This document shows, piece by piece, positions 1 to 5,088 of a DNA stretch of 5,088 bases. Both the position numbers and the translations under genes were made by a program. Source of the stretch: Chloroflexota bacterium. Lineage in GTDB: Bacteria; Chloroflexota; Limnocylindria; Limnocylindrales; Limnocylindraceae. The first letter of the stretch is position 1; every line of letters begins with the position of its first letter. The notes under the pieces are model-generated. The model was not told the origin of the DNA and did not search any database. It saw only the letters and a list, made by a program, of their open reading frames with translations. The stretch covers positions 1-5,088 of the forward strand of contig CANKMK010000056.1 in NCBI GenBank assembly GCA_947483025.1. The letters are read 5' to 3'.

Positions 1-1023
1 GCAGAGGATGTCAGGGATCACCATGGCGCCGTTCGCGAACAAGATGTCGTCCGCCTCTGGCGTCGTTGGTCCGTTCGCCGCCTCGGCGACGATCTTCGTC
101 TTGATCTTCCCCGCATTCTCCGCGGTGATCTGATTCTCAAGCGCCGCTGGAATGAGTACGTCGCAGGCGATCTCCAAGATTGCCTGATTGCTCACTGGTG
201 TAGAGCCAGCAAAGCCGACGACACTCCCCGTCTTCTTCTTGTGCGCATCAACGGCGTCAAGGTCAAGACCGGCTGGGTTGTGAATGCCGCCGCTGCTGTC
301 GGAGACGGCGATCACCTTCGAGCCGAGCTCGCTGATCAGTCGCGCTGCGATGGATCCGGCGTTGCCGTACCCCTGCACCACGACCGTAGCGCCCTTCAAG
401 TCAAGGTTGATCTTGCCGGCCGCTTCGCGAATGCAGAAGACTGCACCACGCGCGGTCGCCTCGTTGCGACCCTTCGAGCCACCGAGTGCGATTGGCTTAC
501 CGGTGACGACACCTGGAACGGTGTAGCCAACGTGCATCGAATAGGTGTCCATCATCCAGGCCATCGTCTGGCTGTTGGTGTTCACATCGGGCGCCGGAAT
601 ATCGGACTCTGGCCCAATGATGACGGCGATTTCGGTTGTGAAGCGTCGGGTGAGGCGCTCGAGTTCGCCGAGCGACAGCTTCTTCGGATCAACGGTCACG
701 CCACCCTTGCCGCCGCCGTAGGGAAGATCCATCACTGCACACTTCCACGACATCCACATAGAGAGGGCCTTCACCTCGTCGATGTTCACGTCCTGGTGGA
801 AGCGGATGCCGCCCTTCGCGGGGCCACGTCCGAGGTTGTGCTGCACGCGGTGCCCCTCGAAGACTCGGGTGCTGCCGTCATCCATGCGCACAGGGAAGTG
901 CACGGTGAGCTGTCGGCGTGGCTCGCGCAAGACGGCGGCAATGCCGGAATCGAGGCCGAGCCGCTTTGCGGCAAGGTCAAACTGCTGCTGCGCAACTGCC
1001 CAGGCGCTCTTCTGTGAACTCAT
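1..1023 (-). CDS. gdhA: Glutamate dehydrogenase (Glu/Leu/Phe/Val family), 3'-truncated by window edge
   Basis: Catalyses reversible oxidative deamination of glutamate to 2-oxoglutarate and ammonium with NAD(P), in the cytoplasm. The minus strand reads open for 341 codons from the ATG at 1023 and is still open at base 1. Family members are usually about 410-450 residues, so roughly 70-100 C-terminal residues lie outside. The N-terminal substrate domain has GPAKGGIR (K70), WKC (K94), the catalytic-lysine motif PYGGGKGG (K106) and PAPDVNT (D146). The Rossmann domain has VQGYGNAGS (about 217-224), followed by VSDSSGGI with D242 at the end of the second strand, and later IPAALENQI and ANGPTTPEAD. 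The full set of catalytic residues visible here looks intact. The start is supported by a strong ribosome binding site. Assignment to the family is firm. NAD versus NADP preference, and glutamate rather than leucine or phenylalanine as substrate, are inferred from overall resemblance. It lies 145 bases downstream of the degV-type gene on the same strand. Confidence 0.95.
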   Translation of the reverse strand, partial: MSSQKSAWAVAQQQFDLAAKRLGLDSGIAAVLREPRRQLTVHFPVRMDDGSTRVFEGHRVQHNLGRGPAKGGIRFHQDVNIDEVKALSMWMSWKCAVMDLPYGGGKGGVTVDPKKLSLGELERLTRRFTTEIAVIIGPESDIPAPDVNTNSQTMAWMMDTYSMHVGYTVPGVVTGKPIALGGSKGRNEATARGAVFCIREAAGKINLDLKGATVVVQGYGNAGSIAARLISELGSKVIAVSDSSGGIHNPAGLDLDAVDAHKKKTGSVVGFAGSTPVSNQAILEIACDVLIPAALENQITAENAGKIKTKIVAEAANGPTTPEADDILFANGAMVIPDILC

Positions 1024-1032
1024 CGTTGTGCA

Positions 1033-1040
1033 CCTCTCCT
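1033..1040 (-). promoter_or_regulatory. Ribosome binding site of the glutamate dehydrogenase gene
   Basis: The minus strand reads AGGAGAGG, with 9 bases before the ATG at 1023. It is a near-consensus Shine-Dalgarno sequence and fixes the start of the dehydrogenase. Confidence 0.8.
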
Positions 1041-1094
1041 CTGCCGCCCTGGCGGGTGCCTGGCGGCCGCCGTGCGGCGATCTCCCCAACCCTA

Positions 1095-1117
1095 CAACGC
1101 GCCCAAAAAGGGCGTTG
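1095..1117 (-). other. Imperfect hairpin between degV-type gene and glutamate dehydrogenase gene
   Basis: The 145-base gap 1024-1168 holds an inverted repeat: CAAC, a 2-base bulge GC, GCCC, a loop of five A, GGGC, GTTG (plus-strand reading). On the minus-strand transcript the loop is five U and no U-tract follows the stem, so it is not a canonical intrinsic terminator. It could be a weak pause or processing hairpin, or chance in GC-rich DNA. No convincing promoter was found in this gap. A TAGGGT hexamer at 1089-1094 on the minus strand lacks a recognisable -35 partner. Confidence 0.3.
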
Positions 1118-1168
1118 CGCGCAGGTTGCGGCGTGCTCCCGCCCGTGCGGCGAGGTGCGGTTTTGTGG

Positions 1169-2023
1169 CTAAGCGCGGATCAGCGCGACGCCGAGACCCT
1201 TCGGGCCGGTGTGTGGGCCGATGGCCGCACCCGCGCGAACGATCCCAGGTTTCAAGGCGGCAATCTCAGGGAACCGAGCGCAGACCTCATCGCGGAACGC
1301 CTCGATGTCCGGCGCCTCGGAGTGCAGCATGGTCAGCTCCTGAATTGGTGCTGCGCTGATCAGCTCCATGAAACGCTCGCGCGCCTTCGCCGAGGTTCGT
1401 GGCTTATCGAGCGTCACGACCTCGCCATCAATGATGTCGATGATCGGCTTCACGGAGAGGAGCCCGCCAATCGCCGCTCGCGCTGGGCTAATGCGGCCGC
1501 CGGCCTTCAAGTAGTCGAGCGAGTCGAGGAAGAAGATGACGTGCGTCTTTGGAATGAGCTCACCGAGCTCGGCGACAATCTGTGGCGCCTTCCAGCCCTC
1601 TTCAGCGCGGTGATAGGCGCGCGCAACGAGCAACCCTTCGGCCGCCGACGCAGTCGCTGTGTCAACGAGATGAATGTTCTTCGACTGTGGATGATCCGCT
1701 GCCGCAATCTCGGCGTTCCGATACGTCGCCGAAAGCTTTGACGCGACATGGATTGAGACGATCTCGCCGGCGCCACCAGCAAACGCCTTGTCATACGCCG
1801 CGGTAAAGGCGGCGGGTGGCGGCGCTGCGGTCTTTGGGAACGGTGCGCCTGGCGCAGTGAGTCGCTTCCAGAACTGATCCATGGAGAGCTCCTCGTTCAC
1901 CTTGAAGCTCTCTGAGCCGAAGGAGACGATGACCGGGACGATGGTGATTCCGAGCTTCTTCGCGGCATCAGGTGGAATGTCCGATGCGCTGTCGGTAATG
2001 ATTGCAACCGTTGACTTCACCAT
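1169..2023 (-). CDS. DegV family protein (FakB-like fatty-acid-binding)
   Basis: DegV/FakB proteins bind a fatty acid in a buried tunnel; in characterised systems they present it to the kinase FakA for acyl-phosphate formation. No FakA partner lies in this window. The 284-residue product matches the usual family length of about 280. Visible motifs are ITDSASDIPP near the N-terminus (8-17), FPKTAAP (T65), SKLSATY (S98), VDTATASAAEG (120-130), LDSLDYLKAGGRIS (R177), LLSVKPIIDIIDG (188-200) and IGPHTGPKGLG near the C-terminus (H271, T272). These cover the ligand-carboxylate-binding positions known in the family, although the usual TSQPS is TAAPP and SGTY is SATY. I chose the ATG at 2023 because a very strong ribosome binding site lies 5 bases upstream. 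The in-frame ATG at 2044 would add seven residues (MQGGGAT), some of them encoded by that site, and has no ribosome binding site of its own. The gene starts 69 bases after the MFS gene on the same strand and probably belongs to the same transcription unit. Confidence 0.93.
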   Translation of the reverse strand: MVKSTVAIITDSASDIPPDAAKKLGITIVPVIVSFGSESFKVNEELSMDQFWKRLTAPGAPFPKTAAPPPAAFTAAYDKAFAGGAGEIVSIHVASKLSATYRNAEIAAADHPQSKNIHLVDTATASAAEGLLVARAYHRAEEGWKAPQIVAELGELIPKTHVIFFLDSLDYLKAGGRISPARAAIGGLLSVKPIIDIIDGEVVTLDKPRTSAKARERFMELISAAPIQELTMLHSEAPDIEAFRDEVCARFPEIAALKPGIVRAGAAIGPHTGPKGLGVALIRA

Positions 2024-2028
2024 GGTGG

Positions 2029-2039
2029 CTCCCCCTCCC
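2029..2039 (-). promoter_or_regulatory. Ribosome binding site deciding the DegV start
   Basis: The minus strand reads GGGAGGGGGAG, then CCACC, then the ATG at 2023. This purine-rich Shine-Dalgarno is the reason to prefer the start at 2023 over the in-frame ATG at 2044, whose upstream sequence is pyrimidine-rich. Confidence 0.75.
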
Positions 2040-2092
2040 TGCATGCGTGCGGGCAGGTCGCCCTCACGTCTCCTTGATTCTATCGGTGCCGA

Positions 2093-3376
2093 TCAGCCGT
2101 GCGTGCGGTGTTGCCCAGGGGCGCTCGGCAGCAGGATTTCGTGCTCAACGCGGCGCAGGATAAGTAGGAAGGTGCCTGCAACCACGAGGAATCCGAGGGT
2201 GGCGTAGACCAGGCCATCGACCCCATAGGTAAGGGCCAAGTCGCCCGCAATCTTCACGCCAATCACCTGGCCGAGGCCAAGGAAGATCGAATAGAGGCCC
2301 ATCACTGCGCTGCGATCGGTGTGATAGCGCTCAGAGACGTCGGCCAAGAAGCCGAGCGCGGCGGGTGTCGCGCCGGCGATGAAGAACATCGAGGCGCAGA
2401 GGATGACGAAAAGGAGGGCGATCAACGGCAGCTCGTTCCCCGAGAGCCGATTGATGGTGAAGATGGCGGCCATCGCAACGATGAAGGCGATCAGGCCCAG
2501 CAGCAGCATCGTGGTGCGGCGGAAGTTGGCGAAGCGATTCCCCCAGAAGAAGAGGCCGACGCCGCCAATGAGCGCGACGAAGGCGAAGGCGGAGGTAACG
2601 ACCACAAAGTCGAATCCGGTCAACAGGAACTGACCCGGGAGATTGACCGTCTCATCACCGAGCAGCAGGTTGAGCCCCTGCGGGACCCAGACGCCAATGA
2701 TCGCGTTGATGGAGACCCACGTCGGCACGAAGAGCAGGATCCCGCGCTGGCTAAAGAGCTTGGCGTACTTTCGCAGGCGATTCTCTGTCTGATGAGTAGG
2801 CACCGCATGTTCGTCTTTCACGCCATACGCGAAGAAGAGGAGGGCGAGGACGTAGATCACTCCGTTCACCGCAAAGGCGGCTGGCCCGAAGATTGCCCAA
2901 AGGGGGCCCGCCAGTGCAGTACCCGCAACGAGAAGTCCACCGAGCGTCGCGACTTCGAAGAGGGTGACGACGCGGCCCCTGAGGGCGGCGTCGTGACTTG
3001 TCTTCGCCGCGACGTACGACAGGATCGAGGGGACACTGGCCGCCGTGGAAGCGCCTTCAAGGAGGCGCGTACCAATCAGGAGCGGGATTGTCATAGAGAA
3101 CGGCGTCATGATGACGGCCGCGAGGCCGAAGAGTGGCCCAAGCAACATCACCGGCTTTCGTCCGATGCGGTCGGCGATGATGCCGAAGATTGGGGAGCCG
3201 AGCAGCTCGGTGACATAGAAGGCAAGCGTGATCGTCGCAAGGTCAACCGGAGTAATGGTCACGGAACCAGTTGAATTGAGGTACTTGTTCCAGACGATCA
3301 GCAGCGCGCCCGTGGTCCCCGTTGCGGTTCGCAACGTCAGGGTGCCGAGGAGCAGAGCCTTCATTGATCCAGTCAC
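2093..3376 (-). CDS. Major facilitator superfamily (MFS) transporter
   Basis: An integral membrane secondary transporter of about 427 residues; the substrate cannot be told from sequence. I see about 12 hydrophobic segments, near residues 8-29, 45-66, 75-93, 95-116, 137-157, 159-184, 211-233, 253-279, 287-308, 315-343, 358-380 and 389-407. A charged loop (about 185-210) sits between the two six-helix halves. The loop after helix 2 carries the MFS motif A, GIIADRIGRK (residues 65-74), with the conserved Asp and Arg residues. Helix 4 starts TRLLEG, resembling motif B with R104. Length and layout are normal for the family and nothing is broken. Start is ambiguous. GTG at 3376 lies 6 bases after a TATGCT hexamer and would be leaderless. 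ATG at 3364 (423 residues) has AGGTG upstream with 9-base spacing. If the TATGCT promoter is real, its transcript would begin too late to include AGGTG, so I list the GTG. First gene of the minus-strand block, divergent from the zinc-ribbon gene. Confidence 0.92.
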   Translation of the reverse strand: MTGSMKALLLGTLTLRTATGTTGALLIVWNKYLNSTGSVTITPVDLATITLAFYVTELLGSPIFGIIADRIGRKPVMLLGPLFGLAAVIMTPFSMTIPLLIGTRLLEGASTAASVPSILSYVAAKTSHDAALRGRVVTLFEVATLGGLLVAGTALAGPLWAIFGPAAFAVNGVIYVLALLFFAYGVKDEHAVPTHQTENRLRKYAKLFSQRGILLFVPTWVSINAIIGVWVPQGLNLLLGDETVNLPGQFLLTGFDFVVVTSAFAFVALIGGVGLFFWGNRFANFRRTTMLLLGLIAFIVAMAAIFTINRLSGNELPLIALLFVILCASMFFIAGATPAALGFLADVSERYHTDRSAVMGLYSIFLGLGQVIGVKIAGDLALTYGVDGLVYATLGFLVVAGTFLLILRRVEHEILLPSAPGQHRTHG

Positions 3377-3382
3377 CTAGCC

Positions 3383-3388
3383 AGCATA
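3383..3388 (-). promoter_or_regulatory. Candidate -10 element for the MFS gene (leaderless geometry)
   Basis: The minus strand reads TATGCT, then six bases (GGCTAG), then GTG at 3376. The TAnnnT pattern and spacing match leaderless promoters known in actinobacteria and Deinococcus. No good -35 hexamer is visible. Confidence 0.4.
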
Positions 3389-3395
3389 CGGGTTC

Positions 3396-3408
3396 CCGCC
3401 TTCGGCGG
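3396..3408. repeat. Perfect 5-bp inverted repeat, possible operator
   Basis: CCGCC, spacer TTC, then GGCGG. It sits almost midway between the two divergent -10-like hexamers (3383-3388 and 3413-3418), about 17 to 32 bases upstream of each predicted transcription start. That position could let one bound protein affect both genes. The arms are short and GC-rich, so chance is a real alternative. Confidence 0.3.
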
Positions 3409-3412
3409 TCGG

Positions 3413-3418
3413 TATACT
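3413..3418 (+). promoter_or_regulatory. Candidate -10 element for the zinc-ribbon operon (leaderless geometry)
   Basis: TATACT, one base from the TATAAT consensus, is followed by six bases (CCGCCC) and the ATG at 3425. There is no purine-rich Shine-Dalgarno before this ATG, so transcription would start at or next to the ATG. The -35 position (3390-3395, GGGTTC) does not match consensus. Confidence 0.55.
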
Positions 3419-3424
3419 CCGCCC

Positions 3425-3700
3425 ATGCCAACCAACGTCGCCCAGTCGTATCCCTACAAGCGCGAGAGCGAGGCAGAGCGTGCCGCCGCCATCGCGGCGA
3501 CCCTGTCCGCCCGCGAAGGGCTCGCCGAGAAGCTCAGCGCCGAGGCGCTCCCCTACGACGGTGCCGATGGCGATGAGGCGTGGGCCTGGCGCTGCCGCAC
3601 GGTCGGCTGCCCAGGGGTGCTCCACACCGCCGGCTATGCCCGCGAGAAGCGCGCCATCGTGGCCCTCTGTGATGGCTGCGGCCTGATCGCCCTTCGATAG
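3425..3700 (+). CDS. Small four-cysteine, zinc-ribbon-like protein
   Basis: I do not recognise a named family. The 91-residue product has an N-terminal Ala/Glu-rich, probably helical half (about 12-42), an acidic stretch ADGDE (47-51), then a C-terminal module with C57 and C62 (CRTVGC) and C82 and C85 (CDGC). CX4C plus CX2C, 19 residues apart with beta-prone sequence between, resembles a single treble-clef or zinc-ribbon metal site; H67 is also available. No signal peptide or membrane segment is seen, so it is probably cytoplasmic. The ATG at 3425 is chosen because a TATACT hexamer lies 6 bases upstream and no ribosome binding site is present, which fits a leaderless first gene. Its TAG stop directly abuts the ATG of the next gene, suggesting translational coupling and joint function. 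Codon usage looks normal, with G/C third positions. Zinc binding is inferred from cysteine spacing alone. Confidence 0.8.
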   Translation: MPTNVAQSYPYKRESEAERAAAIAATLSAREGLAEKLSAEALPYDGADGDEAWAWRCRTVGCPGVLHTAGYAREKRAIVALCDGCGLIALR

Positions 3701-4993
3701 ATGAGCGGCGAGCGCGTTCCCGAGATCGTGCCGATCAGCTCGGCCAGCAAGCCGACGCAGGTAGAGATCGTTGGTGACCGTATTCGCATCGCCTCCCTCG
3801 AGGTGGTCGATCGCGCCCTCGCTGGCTTCCTGGAGAGCCGCTCGCCCGAGGATCGTGCCGAAACAGTCGAGCGCGCGATGCGTGTTGGCTTGATGGCGCT
3901 GCAGAGCGCTAGTGGCTCTATTGATGTGGATCATGTGCGCCGCGCCTTCGACAAGTTGCTCACCGATGCCGGCGAGTCGAACAAGAAGGCGACCGCCGAA
4001 GTTGAAGAGATTTTGCGCAAGACCTTTGCGAACGAGGGTGGCGCACTCCCCGCGACCCTGGAGCGCTTCCTCGGCGACAAGGGGGAGCTCGCGCTCTTCA
4101 CCAAGGACCTCTTTGACGAGAACCGCCGCGATTCAGCGCTCGGCAAGCTGAACACCATTCTTGGGACCTACTTTGATGGCGACGCCAGCAAGCTCGCCCA
4201 CCTGCTGGACCCAACGCGCGAGGCGTCGCCACTGAGCGGCTTCCGTGCCGAGATCGCCAAACGCTTCGACGATGTGTTGCTGAAGATCGTGGAGCTTGAT
4301 GCGTCGCAGAAGGCGGCGAAGGGCGAGCGCAAGAAGGGAACGGCGAAGGGTGCCGACTTTGAGTCGCGCGTCATCGCCGAATACACGGAACTGCTGCGCG
4401 CCACCAACGACGAGATCGAAGGGACGGGTGGCGTTACTGGCGCGGTCCCCGACTCCAAGAAGGGTGACGCAGTGATCACCATCAACGGCCGCGACGCCTC
4501 CGCAAGCGTTCTCCGCATTGTGGTTGAGGTAAAAGACAAGGCGATGACAGGGCCTGCCATTGAGAAGGAGCTCGCCGAGGCGCGTGAGAATCGCAAGGCC
4601 GAGATCGCCCTGATGGTCTTCAGCGAGGCGGCGGCTCCCGCAGGCGCTTCGCCATTCGTTATTAGTCGCCACGGCGTCTACTGCGTGGTTGACCCTGAGG
4701 CTCCCGACGTCGCGATCCTCGAGGCGGGCTACCGACTCGCACGCATCTCCGCACTAATCCGCGCCAAGTCGGAGGGGAGCGGCGCTGACCTGTCTGCCGT
4801 AAAGGATGCGATCGACGCGCTGCGTAGCCGACTCGACTCCGTAAAGGAGATCAAGAAGACCCTCACCGCGATCGACTCCACGACCGAGAAGGCGCGCGAC
4901 GAGCTCGACGCCCTCCGCGCCGCAATCGTCACCGAGATCGATCGCATTGAAGAGCAGGTACGAGCGAGCACCGCCGCCGCTCACGGGCGGTGA
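3701..4993 (+). CDS. Coiled-coil protein with PD-(D/E)XK nuclease-like domain, function unknown
   Basis: 430 residues, soluble, no signal peptide or membrane helix. Layout: a short N-terminal beta segment (about 19-32); a largely helical region to about 205; a basic linker rich in Lys (204-217); an alpha/beta core (217-345); and a C-terminal coiled coil (about 363-422) with heptad-like Leu/Ile/Val spacing. The core has E221 in KGADFESRV, D256 in SKKGDAVITI, and E276-x-K278 in VVEVKDK, 20 residues after D256. This E...GD...ExK order is that of restriction-endonuclease-fold PD-(D/E)XK enzymes. The stretch from KGADFE to the later ALMVFS resembles the pattern in DUF2130 proteins, with a coiled coil next to the core as in RmuC-type proteins, but RmuC's N-terminal membrane anchor is absent. 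Hydrolysis of nucleic acid is inference; a non-catalytic role is possible. It has no ribosome binding site: its ATG abuts the upstream TAG, and its TGA overlaps the next GTG. Confidence 0.85.
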   Translation: MSGERVPEIVPISSASKPTQVEIVGDRIRIASLEVVDRALAGFLESRSPEDRAETVERAMRVGLMALQSASGSIDVDHVRRAFDKLLTDAGESNKKATAEVEEILRKTFANEGGALPATLERFLGDKGELALFTKDLFDENRRDSALGKLNTILGTYFDGDASKLAHLLDPTREASPLSGFRAEIAKRFDDVLLKIVELDASQKAAKGERKKGTAKGADFESRVIAEYTELLRATNDEIEGTGGVTGAVPDSKKGDAVITINGRDASASVLRIVVEVKDKAMTGPAIEKELAEARENRKAEIALMVFSEAAAPAGASPFVISRHGVYCVVDPEAPDVAILEAGYRLARISALIRAKSEGSGADLSAVKDAIDALRSRLDSVKEIKKTLTAIDSTTEKARDELDALRAAIVTEIDRIEEQVRASTAAAHGR

Positions 4994-5088
4994 GTAAGGC
5001 GATCGCCGACTGGCGGCGATTCCTCACCGGCCGCTACGCCGCCTTCCGCACCCTCGCCGTCTCCGACGCCATCGCCGTCGCGCTGAAC
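4990..5088 (+). CDS. Unidentified protein, 5' fragment (third gene of the operon)
   Basis: A GTG at 4990 overlaps the preceding TGA by four bases (GTGA) and opens a frame that stays open for all 33 codons to the window end. The product begins VSKAIADWRRFLTGRY and continues through AAFRTLAVSDAIAVALN. It looks amphipathic and helical, with no signal peptide. The frame has strong G/C third-position bias, like its neighbours. No ribosome binding site is visible, so initiation probably depends on coupling. The fragment is too short to assign to a family. The WxxFLxxRY pattern is noted without a confident match. Confidence 0.6.
   Translation, partial: MSKAIADWRRFLTGRYAAFRTLAVSDAIAVALN

Noticed and set aside
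241..1017. Plus-strand 258-codon open frame opposite the glutamate dehydrogenase gene
   Set aside because: The minus strand carries all dehydrogenase motifs over this stretch; the plus frame shows no recognisable domain and is a codon-bias shadow.
1062..1071. GGCGGCCGCC palindrome
   Set aside because: A ten-base GC-only palindrome is expected often in such GC-rich DNA and has no positional support as a regulatory site.
782..1741. Plus-strand 319-codon open frame
   Set aside because: It runs antisense across the dehydrogenase start, the intergenic gap and most of the DegV gene; its Arg-rich composition is typical of a shadow frame.
2017..2067. Possible 16-residue leader peptide (GTG at 2067) overlapping the DegV start
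   Set aside because: AAGGAG at 2070-2075 is only 2 bases from the GTG, too close for normal initiation, and the peptide has no run of a regulatory amino acid.
2081..2092. ATCGG-CA-CCGAT style short hairpin after the MFS stop as a terminator
   Set aside because: Five-pair stem with a two-base loop and no U-tract; too weak to call a terminator.
2321..3274. Plus-strand 317-codon frame very rich in Glu, Asp and Arg
   Set aside because: It is antisense to the hydrophobic helices of the MFS transporter; the complement of hydrophobic codons gives such charged sequence.
3377..3934. Minus-strand 185-codon frame opposite the zinc-ribbon gene
   Set aside because: It overlaps both plus-strand genes and the promoter region, has no recognisable motif, and conflicts with the well-supported coupled genes.
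4133..4672. Minus-strand 179-codon frame opposite the nuclease-like gene
   Set aside because: Antisense to the conserved-looking catalytic core on the plus strand; no domain or initiation signal was seen.

Overview
This is a GC-rich bacterial window (about 60% by eye) with two divergent gene blocks that meet in a short intergenic region near 3377-3424. The left two-thirds is a minus-strand block read from about 3376 down to 1: a major facilitator superfamily (MFS) transporter, a DegV-family fatty-acid-binding protein, and the first 341 codons of a Glu/Leu/Phe/Val-type glutamate dehydrogenase, cut by the window edge. The gaps inside this block are 69 and 145 bases. The second and third genes have strong purine-rich ribosome binding sites.

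The right third is a plus-strand block of three tightly packed genes. The first encodes a 91-residue protein with four cysteines (CX4C and CX2C, zinc-ribbon-like). The second encodes a 430-residue soluble protein with a PD-(D/E)XK nuclease-like core between helical and coiled-coil regions. The third is an unidentified gene that runs off the window. They are joined by an abutting TAG-ATG and a 4-base GTGA overlap, so they look like one transcription unit with coupled translation. This block is the least explained part of the window.

The two blocks diverge from a compact region. On each strand a TATnCT hexamer lies exactly 6 bases upstream of a start codon (ATG on plus, GTG on minus), which is the spacing expected of leaderless mRNAs. 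A short perfect inverted repeat lies between the two hexamers.

The taxon cannot be fixed from this window. GC content, apparent leaderless starts and gene families would fit an actinobacterial or Chloroflexota-like genome, possibly an environmental or metagenomic one; this is inference. I saw no tRNA, rRNA, CRISPR array, insertion sequence or attachment site. The minus-strand genes look like ordinary metabolism and transport. No functional link between the two blocks is evident beyond the shared intergenic region.
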